A stretch of DNA of 41,945 nucleotides, from contig JAAUSF010000036.1 in the NCBI GenBank assembly GCA_012033255.1, positions 1 through 41,945 on the forward strand. The letters run 5' to 3'. The notes beneath the pieces are model-generated. The model searched no databases and was not told where the DNA came from. It saw nothing but the letters and a program-made list of their open reading frames with translations. Made by a program: the position numbers and the translations under genes. Every line of letters begins with the position of its first letter. Positions within the stretch are counted from its first letter, which is position 1. Shown here one piece after another: positions 7,481 through 16,920 of the stretch. This DNA is from Cyanobacteria bacterium RU_5_0. Lineage in GTDB: Bacteria > Cyanobacteriota > Cyanobacteriia > Elainellales > Elainellaceae.

Positions 7481-9076
7481 ATGTCTAAACTAATTCTCAA
7501 AAGAAAAAAAAGCAGGGGTGGGCGATCGTCAGTGAATTGGCAAACCGACGTTCCTCTCGTTTCTCCCCTATTGAAAAAACTGAAGCGGCTGACTCCAGCG
7601 TGGCAAGCTTGTATTCCCTTAGCTGTTCTGCTTGTCCTGGTTAGTGGCGTAGCCGCCCATGCTCAGACGCCATCCCTTGAAGACATAGCAACCGCCACAG
7701 AAGGACTCAAGGTTGGTCTTGACACGATGTGGGTGATGGTAGCTGGAATGCTGGTGTTCTTCATGAACGCTGGTTTTTGTATGTTGGAGACTGGATTCTG
7801 CCGCCAGAAGAATGCCGTCAATGTTCTTTCCAAAAACCTGATTGTATTTGCCCTCTCTACCATTGCCTTCTGGGTTCTCGGTTTCGGTTTAATGTTTGGC
7901 AATGGCAATGGTTTTATCGGGATTGAAGGTCTTTTCTTTCTATCTGGTGCTGATAACAGCCCTGCAACGGCAGATGCCTATCAAGGAGCTTACGCTTCCC
8001 TTAGTTGGACGGGTGTGCCGCTGCTGGCTAAGTTCTTCTTCCAACTCGTGTTTGCTGGAACCGCCGCAACGATCGTTTCTGGGGCGGTAGCTGAACGAAT
8101 TAAGTTTGTTGACTTCTTGATCTTCAGCCTCCTGCTGATTGGAGTTGCTTACCCCATCACAGGACACTGGATTTGGGGCGGTGGCTGGCTAGCTGGATAC
8201 GGCTTTTGGGATTTTGCTGGTTCTACGGTTGTTCACTCAGTTGGCGGTTGGGCTGCGTTGATGGGTGCAGCATTCCTAGGTGCCCGAATCGGCAAATACA
8301 ATTCTGATAGTTCAGTGACAGCCATGCCAGGACATAACCTAAGCATCGCGACGCTAGGAACTCTGATTCTGTGGTTGGGTTGGTTCGGGTTCAACCCTGG
8401 TTCCACGATGAGCGTCGGTGATGGTTCACTGATTGCTCACATTGCTGTCACAACTAACACAGCAGGAGCATTTGGTGGCGTGGCGGCAACCGTTACAGCC
8501 TGGTTGGTGTTGGGTAAGCCAGATTTGTCTATGATTATCAATGGCATCTTGGCAGGTCTAGTTGCTGTTACGGCACCTTGTGCTTTCATCAACGTTGGCT
8601 CATCAGCCGTGATTGGCATCATCGGCGGTATCATTGTTGTCTTTGCTGTGATCTATTTCGACAAAATCCGAATTGATGATCCAGTTGGCGCAATTTCTGT
8701 TCACTTAGTGAATGGGATTTGGGGGACGCTGGCGGTTGGCTTGTTTGCTCTCGGTCCGAGTGAAGAGCCTGGTGCCCTCTACAGCGCAGGTCCGGCAGCG
8801 GGTCTACTCTTTGGCGGTGGCTTAGGACAGTTTATTATTCAACTCGTTGGTGTTCTTTCAGTCGGTGGCATGACTGTCTTGCTCTCTTCCATTTTCTGGA
8901 TTGCCCTAAGAACAACCCTGGGTATTCGTGTTTCCGAAGAGGAAGAACTCTTGGGCTTGGATATCGGCGAACATGGGATGGAAGCTTACAGTGGTTTCCT
9001 TAAGGAGACGGGTGGTGTAACGGGTACCTCTATAGGAACTACTACCAGTTCTACAGGCGTTGCTAGCAACTACTAG
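7481..9076 (+). CDS. amt: Ammonium transporter (Amt/MEP/Rh family)
   Basis: This 531-residue protein imports ammonium across the cytoplasmic membrane. An N-terminal basic region and hydrophobic segment ending AAHAQ look like a cleavable signal, as in many cyanobacterial Amt proteins. About eleven membrane helices follow. The pore's twin histidines are in [10 protein letters not shown] and in [10 protein letters not shown]. The signature segments [20 protein letters not shown] and NPGSTM are intact. I chose ATG 7481 ([10 protein letters not shown]) because it follows AGGTAA and the longer frame has no similarity. The cytosolic tail is rich in Gly and Thr. No glnB gene lies next to it. A terminator stands about 170 bases downstream. 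Confidence 0.95.
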   Translation: MSKLILKRKKSRGGRSSVNWQTDVPLVSPLLKKLKRLTPAWQACIPLAVLLVLVSGVAAHAQTPSLEDIATATEGLKVGLDTMWVMVAGMLVFFMNAGFCMLETGFCRQKNAVNVLSKNLIVFALSTIAFWVLGFGLMFGNGNGFIGIEGLFFLSGADNSPATADAYQGAYASLSWTGVPLLAKFFFQLVFAGTAATIVSGAVAERIKFVDFLIFSLLLIGVAYPITGHWIWGGGWLAGYGFWDFAGSTVVHSVGGWAALMGAAFLGARIGKYNSDSSVTAMPGHNLSIATLGTLILWLGWFGFNPGSTMSVGDGSLIAHIAVTTNTAGAFGGVAATVTAWLVLGKPDLSMIINGILAGLVAVTAPCAFINVGSSAVIGIIGGIIVVFAVIYFDKIRIDDPVGAISVHLVNGIWGTLAVGLFALGPSEEPGALYSAGPAAGLLFGGGLGQFIIQLVGVLSVGGMTVLLSSIFWIALRTTLGIRVSEEEELLGLDIGEHGMEAYSGFLKETGGVTGTSIGTTTSSTGVASNY

Positions 9077-9246
9077 ACCGTTAGTTAGTAAACTGATCGT
9101 CAGTATGCTCTTGCAGATTCCAATGCATGGAGCCTTTGTGGGACGGGGATCTTGCCTGTTTGTTCCATGCTACTCAAGGGCGCATTGGCTGGTTTGGTTA
9201 ATCGATCGCTAAATACTAGCTCAAATGTTCCATACTCCTGTTGGAT

Positions 9247-9278
9247 GTCGGTGAATTTCGCCGACTTTTTCTTTTTTT
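9247..9278 (+). terminator. Rho-independent terminator
   Basis: The stem GTCGGTG (9247-9253) pairs with CGCCGAC (9259-9265), allowing one T-G pair, around the loop AATTT. TTTTTCTTTTTTT follows directly. This is the clearest intrinsic terminator in the window and should end the ammonium transporter message. Confidence 0.85.
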
Positions 9279-9555
9279 GAACCTTCTCCTCAGATCGGTA
9301 GGTTCAAGGTATTATTGTGCGATGTCAGAATTACTTTCAATGCCTGAAATCTAGTTCCCTGTACTGTTTTGAGTTATTCTAGCTGTACTTGGTTAGAATC
9401 AGTTCTCCTGGACATGAGGCAGGGTGGAGACGATCGTTGCGACCGATCGATTGAAGGGTGTCCCGATCGACTGCAATTCGCCTGATAATGTCTGGAGCAT
9501 CTAAGACCGATATAATGCTCAATTGCCCGCATAAATCTGATTGTGGTTGGCTTGG
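9279..9555. other. Upstream region of the SGNH hydrolase gene
   Basis: These bases separate the terminator from the next gene. They are rich in CGATCG-type palindromes near 9431-9470. A possible promoter element TAGAAT occurs around 9394. Nothing else is recognisable. Confidence 0.35.
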
Positions 9556-10503
9556 ATGGCTTTCTATCTAGTGCGTAACAAACGCTCAGTGAAACGAGTT
9601 GACAAGCGTCGCTTTCGTTCAGCGACTCACTTCTTCAAATTCTCCCCTGCCCTTTTACGCCTGCGCTTGCTGCCAGGATGGGTTTTTCTCTCGCTAGCTG
9701 CGAATGGATTTCTGTTAGCTGTATTGCTTCTCTTACTACTCCGTGGCTCCAATCCAACGACCGCTTCACCTGTTCCTGCCAGTACTACAACAATCACAAC
9801 ATCCGTAAGCTTGACCGCTTCTTCACCCTTGCCCTCGTCCTCGTCGCTAGGTCCACGTCACCAACTTAACTATCAACAGTGGGTTGATTTGCTCGCGCAA
9901 GAAGCAGAAGTTGCCGCCGAACGAAACCCCGATCGCCTTTCGATTTTGGCAGGCGACTCCATTAGCCTTTGGTTTCCCGAAAATGAGTTGCCTCCTGAGC
10001 GCCATTGGCTCAATCAAGGAATCTCTGGCGAAACCTCATTTGGCTTGCTAAAACGCCTTGACCTGTTTGACCAAACTCAACCCGAAACGATTTTTGTCAT
10101 GATTGGCATTAACGATCTGCTGCGGGGAACTGAGGCTCAAGTCATTTTGGACAATCAGCAGGAAATCATTCGCTATCTTCAAGAGATCCATCCTCAGGCT
10201 CAAATTGTTGTGCAATCTATGTTGCCCCACGCTGGCGAGAAGGCAACCTGGGAAGGACGCGATCGCCTCCTCGATCTTTCCAACAGCGATATCCGCGAAT
10301 TAAACCAGGAGCTAGAAGCGATCGCAAAACAAGAAGGCGTTTACTTCCTCGATCTCTATTCTTTGTTTGCCAATTCTAAAGGGAACTTGCGAATGGAAGT
10401 CAGCACGGATGGATTGCACCTGAACTCTCAAGGCTACCATGTTTGGAGTATCGCACTACAGGTATACAGCCGAGAAGTGTTGGAACCGGATCTGAGGGAG
10501 TGA
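9556..10503 (+). CDS. SGNH/GDSL-type lipase/esterase family protein, membrane-anchored
   Basis: The protein has about 315 residues. A short basic N-terminus is followed by one hydrophobic anchor (VFLSLAANGFLLAVLLLLLL), a Ser/Thr/Pro-rich linker, and an SGNH hydrolase domain. Block I is AGDSISLW with the nucleophile Ser, block II is NQGISGETS, block III is GINDLLRG, and block V is DGLHLNSQG with the catalytic Asp and His. Such enzymes deacylate lipids or acetylated glycans, and the anchor suggests action on the periplasmic side. ATG 9556 is chosen; a TTG at 9541 is in frame. No good ribosome site decides between them. Confidence 0.85.
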   Translation: MAFYLVRNKRSVKRVDKRRFRSATHFFKFSPALLRLRLLPGWVFLSLAANGFLLAVLLLLLLRGSNPTTASPVPASTTTITTSVSLTASSPLPSSSSLGPRHQLNYQQWVDLLAQEAEVAAERNPDRLSILAGDSISLWFPENELPPERHWLNQGISGETSFGLLKRLDLFDQTQPETIFVMIGINDLLRGTEAQVILDNQQEIIRYLQEIHPQAQIVVQSMLPHAGEKATWEGRDRLLDLSNSDIRELNQELEAIAKQEGVYFLDLYSLFANSKGNLRMEVSTDGLHLNSQGYHVWSIALQVYSREVLEPDLRE

Positions 10504-10504
10504 G

Positions 10505-10624
10505 GGGATGGGTGGATGGGATGGGTGGATGGGTGGATGGGTGGATGGGGGTGGATGGGAAATGGGATAACAAAGGACAAATCTTCATCCTTCATCCTTA
10601 CATCCTTCATCCTTACATCCCCTC
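10505..10624. repeat. GGATGGG microsatellite and opposite CATCC repeat
   Basis: From 10505 to about 10560 the unit GGTGGAT/GGGATGG is repeated about seven times on the plus strand. From 10583 to 10624 the unit CATCCTT or CATCCTTA is repeated. The first has many G runs of three or more and could form a G-quadruplex. The pair sits between the hydrolase stop and ispH, so it is in the ispH leader or the hydrolase 3' end. Confidence 0.8.
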
Positions 10625-10673
10625 TTTTGATACTCTGAATACAGACGGTGTGGATAGATAAACAAGGATAGGC

Positions 10674-11864
10674 ATGGATACGAAAGCCTTTAAACGATCG
10701 CTCAATAGTTCGGCAAATTACCATCGCAAGGGATTTGGGCATGAGGCAGAAGTGTCCGGACAGATGGAGTCAGAGTATCAGAGCGAACTGATTCAGCAAA
10801 TCCGGGAGAACCACTATACGCTCCAACGCGGAGATGTGACGATTCGCTTAGCAGAGGCGTTTGGCTTCTGTTGGGGTGTAGAACGAGCCGTAGCAATGGC
10901 GTATGAAACTCGGCAGCACTTCCCAACTGAGCGAATTTGGATCACTAATGAAATTATCCACAATCCTTCTGTGAATCAACGATTGCGGGAAATGGAAGTG
11001 GGTTTCATTCCTGTTGAGGCGGGTCAGAAAGATTTTATGGTGGTCGATCGCGGTGATGTCGTAATTTTGCCTGCCTTCGGTGCGAGTGTTCAGGAAATGC
11101 AGCTTTTGAATGAGATGGGCTGCACGATCGTTGATACGACCTGTCCTTGGGTATCAAAAGTTTGGAATACGGTCGAGAAGCACAAAAAAGCCGATTACAC
11201 TTCAATTATTCACGGCAAATACAATCACGAAGAGACGATCGCGACTAGCTCATTTGCAGGTACCTATTTGATCGTGCTGAATATGGCGCAAGCGCACTAT
11301 GTTTCTGATTACATTCTGAATGGCGGCAATCGAGATGAATTCATGACCACATTCAGCCGTACTTGCTCCACTGGATTTGATCCCGATCGCGATCTTGAAC
11401 GAATCGGAATTGCGAACCAAACAACAATGCTGAAGGGCGAAACCGAACAGATCGGTAAACTCTTTGAGCATACAATGATGAAGAAATATGGTCCTGATAA
11501 ATTGAACCAACACTTCCTCAGCTTTAACACGATCTGTGATGCGACTCAAGAGCGTCAAGATGCCATGTTTAATCTGGTAGATGAGAAGCTAGATCTCATG
11601 GTTGTGATCGGTGGCTTTAACTCCTCCAACACGACTCATTTGCAAGAAATTGCGATCGAACGTGGCATTCCCTCCTATCACATTGATAGTGGCGATCGGA
11701 TTGGTGCAGGGAATCGTATCGAACACAAACCGCTCCACCAAGATCTCGAAGTGAAAGAGGGCTGGCTTCCGGATGGTCAAATTGTTGTCGGAATCACGTC
11801 AGGTGCATCAACACCCGATCGAGTGGTAGCAACTGTGATTGAAAAGATTTTTGGGCGTTGCTGA
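10674..11864 (+). CDS. ispH: 4-hydroxy-3-methylbut-2-enyl diphosphate reductase
   Basis: IspH catalyses the last step of the MEP pathway, reducing HMBPP to IPP and DMAPP with a [4Fe-4S] cluster and ferredoxin-derived electrons. The 396-residue form with the N-terminal extension ([10 protein letters not shown]) is the cyanobacterial/plant type. The three cluster Cys are Cys66 ([10 protein letters not shown]), Cys157 (DTTCPWVSK) and Cys288 ([11 protein letters not shown]). The substrate-binding SSNTTHL and TSGASTPD segments are present. ATG 10674 follows AAGGATAGG, a good ribosome site. It stands alone among its neighbours. Confidence 0.98.
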   Translation: MDTKAFKRSLNSSANYHRKGFGHEAEVSGQMESEYQSELIQQIRENHYTLQRGDVTIRLAEAFGFCWGVERAVAMAYETRQHFPTERIWITNEIIHNPSVNQRLREMEVGFIPVEAGQKDFMVVDRGDVVILPAFGASVQEMQLLNEMGCTIVDTTCPWVSKVWNTVEKHKKADYTSIIHGKYNHEETIATSSFAGTYLIVLNMAQAHYVSDYILNGGNRDEFMTTFSRTCSTGFDPDRDLERIGIANQTTMLKGETEQIGKLFEHTMMKKYGPDKLNQHFLSFNTICDATQERQDAMFNLVDEKLDLMVVIGGFNSSNTTHLQEIAIERGIPSYHIDSGDRIGAGNRIEHKPLHQDLEVKEGWLPDGQIVVGITSGASTPDRVVATVIEKIFGRC

Positions 11865-11922
11865 ATGATGGGATGAAACGATTTACATACCCAATGGTAG
11901 GGGTAGGTCGTGTGCCTACCCC
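11861..11922. repeat. Dispersed hairpin repeat, copy 1
   Basis: This copy begins at the ispH stop codon and ends in a perfect 8-base stem, GGGGTAGG (11900-11907) with CCTACCCC (11915-11922). A second copy at 27361-27421 matches at most positions over the same length. It could act as the ispH 3' end, though no T tract follows. Confidence 0.75.
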
Positions 11923-11960
11923 CAATGCATCATGCGTTACAGAAAATTTTGAAACGAGGA

Positions 11961-12437
11961 TTAGTATTCGCTAGAATGCAAGCTCAGTGTCAGACCACAA
12001 GTGTCTGGTGTATAAGAGGTATTCCGACAAGCCTCCAGTGCATTCAGTTCAGCTTGACTTCTTGATTCTGCCCAAGCCCAACCCAGCGTGTTATCCTCGG
12101 CTCGTGCGGCTGCGCCATACGCATTTGAATACCACAGAACAATTTCACAATCGGAATAGCCGCAAGCTAACAATGCATTGTATTCTGCGTCTTCGCGCGT
12201 TCCATATTGAGTCGCGTAACCCAAGAAATTGCCGTTTGAAGACGAGATCGCAAACGCCGCGTGAGTCCGATAATTCGACTGACTGATTGCTGGGTTTGGA
12301 GCCAGAGTTACTACCGCACTGCTAACCAAAATAGACGTGATCGCTAACCAACGCTTCCGCGCACCTGATAAAAAGTTGAAACGACCACCGGAAACATCGG
12401 ATTGAGATTTAGGCTGCTTATGTGGTTGAATGTTCAT
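11961..12437 (-). CDS. DUF4189 domain-containing exported protein
   Basis: This 158-residue protein has a long basic N-region, a hydrophobic core (WLAITSILVSSAVVTLAP) and a likely cleavage site near PAISQS. The mature part is a DUF4189 domain: HAAFAISSSNGNFLGYATQY, two Ala-rich repeats each with the pattern AxxxALxAC, and Cys pairs (CGYSDC and CRNTSYTPDTC) that may form disulfides. The family has no established function. It stands alone, with AT-rich flanks of about 100 bases. Confidence 0.8.
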   Translation of the reverse strand: MNIQPHKQPKSQSDVSGGRFNFLSGARKRWLAITSILVSSAVVTLAPNPAISQSNYRTHAAFAISSSNGNFLGYATQYGTREDAEYNALLACGYSDCEIVLWYSNAYGAAARAEDNTLGWAWAESRSQAELNALEACRNTSYTPDTCGLTLSLHSSEY

Positions 12438-12566
12438 GGTTGCAATTTTCTGTAATGATCGAAGTAGGAATTGCCTTACAAAATATACATCCCTACTAGG
12501 TGTGAAATTTACGCAAATCGTTGCAAATATTTACACTTCAATTTGCCATGTGAGAGCATCATGAAA

Positions 12567-13385
12567 TTAACGGCTCTTCTTACGGCGGCTTCGTGTCCAA
12601 CGAGTACCACGCCAAATCATTCCGAATAGGACACCTGCAATTAAGGCTCCTAACGACCATTTGATGGATGTTTTGAACAAGCCAAGGCGTTGATTTGATC
12701 GAGTGGTCTGTGCTTGAGTTTTCAGTGCGGTTTCACCTTGAGTGACAAAGGAACTAAGCTGCTCTTTCGCTTGTTGAAATTGCTCATCGTTTTGAATGTC
12801 TGGAGCGCGACCTCCGTTCAAAGCAGCTAAGAGTTGCTCCATCTGTTCAGGCGTAGAAACTTGCTCCAGCTGAGTCCGAATATTCTGGATGACTTGCGTT
12901 CCTTGCTGAGCTTGAGTAGTGATTTGCTCATTGCTCACGCGATCGAGCCGAATCGTATTGAATACATTCAAGGGAATCATCAAGAAGAACACGATCGCCG
13001 TTATCAAGGAGAGCCAAGAGAGAACTCGTAAGAGGTGTAATTCCCATTTGGAGCGATCGTCCCGTTCGCCTAAAAATACCAATCCCAAACCAATCAATGG
13101 CACAGGAACCCGTTCGATTAGTTCTCCATAGATCTGAAGTTCCCAAGCTGGATTCCGAAAGTTAGGCGGAATCAGAATTGTAATGAAATCAAATGCAGCC
13201 AATATCAACAGAGCATAGCCAATCCAACGAAGAATAGAGATTGAGCGTGTCAACCCAGAACTTGATTGCCAGATTTGCTCTACCGATTCAACTAATTTCT
13301 GAACCTGCTCAATGGGCTGAGTAGTTGAGTGATTACTGGTATTATTTGTCAGATTTGTTTCTGTATTTCTACCTGCTTTAGTCAT
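12567..13385 (-). CDS. HpsJ-like membrane protein, cyanoexosortase-associated
   Basis: This 272-residue protein has an N-terminal polar segment and three to four hydrophobic segments: ILRWIGYALLILAAFDFI, VPLIGLGLVFLG, WLSLITAIVFFLMIPL, and a C-terminal one at WSLGALIAGVLFGMIW. A coiled, Gln-rich periplasmic-looking stretch (about 150-225) lies between the third and fourth segments. This layout and the IRLDRVSNEQ motif fit HpsJ-like proteins, named after a hormogonium polysaccharide gene. Versions of these are found next to cyanoexosortases. Here it is the last gene of that locus, 20 bases after a 56-residue gene. Its exact role is unknown. The function call rests on architecture and context. 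Confidence 0.65.
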   Translation of the reverse strand: MTKAGRNTETNLTNNTSNHSTTQPIEQVQKLVESVEQIWQSSSGLTRSISILRWIGYALLILAAFDFITILIPPNFRNPAWELQIYGELIERVPVPLIGLGLVFLGERDDRSKWELHLLRVLSWLSLITAIVFFLMIPLNVFNTIRLDRVSNEQITTQAQQGTQVIQNIRTQLEQVSTPEQMEQLLAALNGGRAPDIQNDEQFQQAKEQLSSFVTQGETALKTQAQTTRSNQRLGLFKTSIKWSLGALIAGVLFGMIWRGTRWTRSRRKKSR

Positions 13386-13405
13386 AGTTCTTGAACATTG
13401 TGTAT

Positions 13406-13576
13406 TTAGTGAATGGAGATTGAATCGATATCAAGAATTGACGAGAGATGAAATGATAATTCTTCAGTCGGGGATGGGCGATCGGGTTGAATGATCATTA
13501 TTCTGATGAAAACAAGGGCGATCGCTCCAAACAAAACTGCCAACAATGACACTCGGAGATAATTCCAGCCCATCAT
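13406..13576 (-). CDS. 56-residue membrane protein overlapping the exosortase stop
   Basis: The start ATGATG overlaps the exosortase stop (reading GCATGATGGG on the minus strand), a classic sign of translational coupling. The product begins MMGWNYLRVSLLAVLFGAIA, continues as a single hydrophobic helix to about residue 30, and ends in a short polar tail (PDRPSPTEEL then HLSSILDIDS). I think it is a cyanoexosortase-associated accessory protein. Such proteins are usually near 200 residues with a similar N-terminal helix, so this one may be a shortened version. An alternative is a stand-alone small subunit. The start at the second ATG (13573) is equally possible. Confidence 0.6.
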   Translation of the reverse strand: MMGWNYLRVSLLAVLFGAIALVFIRIMIIQPDRPSPTEELSFHLSSILDIDSISIH

Positions 13577-14436
13577 GCGTTGTCAGCCTCCTCTGATTCA
13601 TCTGCACTCTGGTTTTCTTCCTGTTGAAGCAGAAACCAGTAAAATGTGCCAAAAACTAGGATGCCAATCATGGCAAAAAAATAAGAGGCTGTTCCCCCAT
13701 GTAAACTATGAAATGCATCTCGATTAGAGATGGCTAGGATGGCCAGCAAAGCCACTCGAATTCCATTGACAAAGAAACCCAAAAGGATCGCTAGAATCGG
13801 CACAAAAAATCGTTTAATTCCGCTAATAGGGAACATCACAAGGGTTGTCACTGAAATGGCTAATAAATAGTTAATTGTTTCAATACCAGAACATCTGTAG
13901 ACAACCTTAACGCCTCCTTCTGGAAGGAAAATATCAATTCCTTGAACTGAAACATCAAAACCTGAATACCATAAAAGAGATGCCCCAAATTCAGCCGTCA
14001 ATGAAGAAATATCAAATAAGTGGAAGGCAATGACGCTGGGTACACCAAGAAAGAACAGAATTACGAGTTCCTGCCAATATTGCCTCAATCCCTTGAAACC
14101 GGATGCCAACAAACTAACTCCAAGCGCAGACGTGAATGACAATAGACGAAGCGTGTAATTATCAATCAAATTCGTACTTTGCCATAGTACCCAACTGATC
14201 AATCCTGCACCTAAAAGACTCGGCAGAATTCCACTCTCAAAATTTAAATCATGGTGCTTTTCCCAAACTAACGTTCCTGCGGCTAACAACAGCAAGATAC
14301 TCATTCCCAAATGACCAATATCATCCGCCTTCCACACTAGCGTCAAGAAAATTATTTCTAAGCCTGCGGCAATGCCCAATAACCAATATCGAACATCTTT
14401 GAGTGAAAAAGATTGAAGATGACGGACGCCATTCAT
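13573..14436 (-). CDS. Cyanoexosortase (exosortase family transpeptidase)
   Basis: This 287-residue polytopic membrane protein has about eight helices. It carries the exosortase catalytic triad: Cys182 in VVYRCSGIE, Arg227 in VNGIRVALL, and a His in FHSLHGG (243 or 246). Exosortases cleave PEP-CTERM signals of exported proteins and probably attach them to the cell surface. The substrate gene lies directly upstream, and the HpsJ-like and 56-residue genes directly downstream, all on the minus strand. The C-terminal tail is acidic (NQSADESEEADNA). I cannot assign the A, B or C subtype with certainty. Confidence 0.88.
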   Translation of the reverse strand: MNGVRHLQSFSLKDVRYWLLGIAAGLEIIFLTLVWKADDIGHLGMSILLLLAAGTLVWEKHHDLNFESGILPSLLGAGLISWVLWQSTNLIDNYTLRLLSFTSALGVSLLASGFKGLRQYWQELVILFFLGVPSVIAFHLFDISSLTAEFGASLLWYSGFDVSVQGIDIFLPEGGVKVVYRCSGIETINYLLAISVTTLVMFPISGIKRFFVPILAILLGFFVNGIRVALLAILAISNRDAFHSLHGGTASYFFAMIGILVFGTFYWFLLQQEENQSADESEEADNA

Positions 14437-14537
14437 GGAATATTTCCTGGATTAGATCTAGGATGCAAGTTTTCCTCTAGATTAGACGAATTGAGTGCGG
14501 ACAAATTGAATATTGCCCGCACTATTTCACTCTAGTT

Positions 14538-15451
14538 TTAAGCCTTCACCTTAACGGTATCCAGTGCGGCTTGCTTCTGCTTCCGCTTCCGCATAAAGTT
14601 TGCCCCAAATGCACCTGCGGCTAATGTTCCCAAAACTGAAATCGGTTCAGGAATTGCCTCAGTTGGTGTATCTGAGAATGAATTTGCTTGAATGAAGACA
14701 GCAGAATCAAGATTAAAATCGCCAGCATCTGCGATCGCTAACTTAATCCGGTGTTGTCCTGGTGTTAATCCAAGCGCCTGAGCCGTGAAGATTGAAGTGA
14801 AACCATCGTATTCAATGTCAAAAGGGGTTGGAACTCCAACATCGCTTCGGTCATTATCATTGAATAGGGCAGAATTAACATCCTTATTAACGGTATTGAT
14901 GGCTACGGGTGTTGTTGTACCTGGAATTAAGGCAATATTCTGTCCATCCAAGAAGAAGCCGAAGACATCATTGAACGATGAGTTGACAAACTCGTTGTAT
15001 TCTTCAGATGCAAAACGTAGTTGAAGAAGAGATCGCCTCCAGTAGAGATGAAGTCAAATTCAAGCGTCAGTGCATCAAGTGTGCTGAATCCAGGGATTAG
15101 ACCGTCTAAGTCTGCATCCCCAGGTTCACCATTCTGGGTGGTTGTGTTGTCCAAATCGTTAGGACCGAGGGCATCAATCGCCTGTCCAGTAGTCAAGATA
15201 ATACCGGAATCAATACCGATCCCGGTTGATAGTCCACCTGTGAAAATTCCTGACGTGCCGCTTGCACCACTGTAAGTTACGGAGCCAGGTACTACACTAA
15301 TTCCCGATCCCAAAATTTTTTGGACAAGACCTTGACCATCATCTGTGGGTGTAACAGAAAAAGCTTGCGCCGAGTTTGCGGCTACTCCCAACCCAACAAG
15401 TCCTACTAGGGTAGTAGCGCCGTATTTCAAGAGGTGAGTGAACAGCTTCAT
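14538..15451 (-). pseudogene. Choice-of-anchor L / PEP-CTERM protein, split by a frameshift
   Basis: Two overlapping frames make one gene. The upstream part (14927-15451) has a signal peptide ending NSAQAF and a beta-rich domain up to GGDLFFNYV. Taking one extra base at the short A run at 15012-15015 (plus strand) restores the expected FASEEYNEFVNSSFNDVFGF, the conserved core of choice-of-anchor L domains. The downstream part continues to a PEP-CTERM tail: IPEP, a hydrophobic segment, and the basic cluster MRKRKQKQ. The loss is a single base in a four-base run. It could be a true null mutation, phase variation or a sequencing error. It is the evident substrate of the adjacent exosortase. Confidence 0.82.
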
Positions 15452-16087
15452 AGAGGTTGAAATCCTTAAAAACAGGAAACTACAAGGAACGTGAACCAGT
15501 ACATTTACACCAAACCCGATCGCCGGATAGCGATCGTGGAGGCTTATGGGTGAAATGTTTTAGTTTTGTAAATGCACAGAGGAATACTCAGTTCGATCGC
15601 AATCGATCTGCAAACCGAAGCAACACAATCTTTGGCAGTGACCCATGAAGCGATCGCAAACAAGCCTTGATTGAATGGGAGCTTGAACTAGATATCCAAC
15701 TAGGAACACAAACCTGAAGTTGGAAATCAAGATGACTTGTCGCTTGAATAGTTAGGAAATATCTGGTAGAACGCTCCCACTTTATATTGGGCTTTTGTTA
15801 CGTATCAACCTTACCTCTAGTCACAAGAATATCAGGTGAATATTGAACGCTGTATAAAGCTTCCGTAAAAAAACCGCAAGATTACCCAGAATATTGATGT
15901 GTAATTGCTTACGTGCTTAAGCAGTGATACTGATCACACTGACAGTAATGCGATCGCCCTTCTCAGCAAGCCCTAAGACTTGGCTCAGAGACTCATCATC
16001 CTTCAGGCATGAATTGCGTTTACAGTAAAGGCAACCGAGAAACCGTTCATATCCGGATTGGAGATTTTGAATTGGAGATGGTGAGCT
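15452..16087. other. Intergenic region between divergent genes
   Basis: These 636 bases separate the PEP-CTERM gene (minus) from the VTT gene (plus). I find several CGATCG palindromes and a short inverted repeat, TCCAACT (15695-15701) with AGTTGGA (15718-15724). No coding signal is visible. Promoters for both genes must lie here, but no consensus stands out. Confidence 0.4.
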
Positions 16088-16870
16088 ATGAATAACCCGC
16101 CTGTGCGACCGTTTCGTTCAAGACTATTGAAGAAAACTCTCAATATTTTGGGGCTATCTCTGATCGCTTTCCTGCTGACCACAGCACCCGCTTTTGCTCA
16201 AGACGCAACAGGAGGCAGCGGATTTAACCCTCAAGCGTGGTTACGAAATGTGCTGGAGTGGATTGATGGATTGGGAAGCGTAGGAGCGATCGCCTTCATC
16301 GCGATTTACATTATCGCCACGGTTGCGTTTTTACCTGGATCAATTTTGACGCTAGGCGCAGGTGTGGTATTTGGCGTGATTCAAGGCTCTATCTATGTGT
16401 TTATTGGAGCAACTCTCGGTGCAACATTGGCATTTTTAGTAGGACGTTATCTAGCACGAGGCTGGATTTCTAAAAAGATTGAAGGAAACTCTAAATTTAA
16501 GGCGATCGATCAAGCGGTCGGTCGGGAGGGGTTCAAAATCGTGCTGTTGACTCGCCTTTCTCCGGTATTTCCGTTCAATTTGCTGAACTACGCTTTCGGA
16601 GTTACAGGCGTTTCTCTGCGAGATTATTTCTTAGGCTGTGTTGGCATGATTCCTGGCACGATCATGTATGTCTACTTGGGTTCTCTAGCAGGTAATCTTG
16701 CCATGATTGGCACAGACGACCAACCGACCAATCCGACGGTGCAATGGGCAATCCGGATTATTGGATTTATTGCCACCGTTGCCGTTACAGTCTATGTGAC
16801 TCGCATCGCTCGGAAAGCCCTAGCCGAAAGCATCTCTGAAGATAAAATCTCGGAAGAACAAACTTTGTGA
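16088..16870 (+). CDS. TVP38/TMEM64 family (VTT domain) membrane protein
   Basis: This 260-residue protein has a signal-like N-terminus ending APAFAQ and a VTT (DedA-like, 'SNARE-associated') domain. The conserved block FLPGSILTLGAGVVFGVIQG is followed by GATLGATLAFLVGRYLAR, the LTRLSPVFPFNLLNYAFG re-entrant region and PGTIMYVYLGSLAG. DedA-type proteins are linked to lipid scramblase or proton-coupled transport activities. The ATG follows GGAGATGG. It precedes a mercuric-reductase-like flavoprotein by about 300 bases. I know this pairing, and even fusions, from other bacteria, which suggests a joint redox or membrane role. Confidence 0.88.
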   Translation: MNNPPVRPFRSRLLKKTLNILGLSLIAFLLTTAPAFAQDATGGSGFNPQAWLRNVLEWIDGLGSVGAIAFIAIYIIATVAFLPGSILTLGAGVVFGVIQGSIYVFIGATLGATLAFLVGRYLARGWISKKIEGNSKFKAIDQAVGREGFKIVLLTRLSPVFPFNLLNYAFGVTGVSLRDYFLGCVGMIPGTIMYVYLGSLAGNLAMIGTDDQPTNPTVQWAIRIIGFIATVAVTVYVTRIARKALAESISEDKISEEQTL

Positions 16871-16920
16871 GAGTTCTGTGCGATCGCCTGACCAGCGATT
16901 GCTAGAAATCGATCGTTAAA

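Noticed and set aside
9396..9470. Cluster of CGATCG sites as a possible origin or operator
   Set aside because: The HIP1-type octamer fragments are common over the whole window and not a local signal.
10434..10742. Minus-strand frame rich in His/Pro/Ser
   Set aside because: Its repeats come from translating the GGATGGG microsatellite; it overlaps two real genes.
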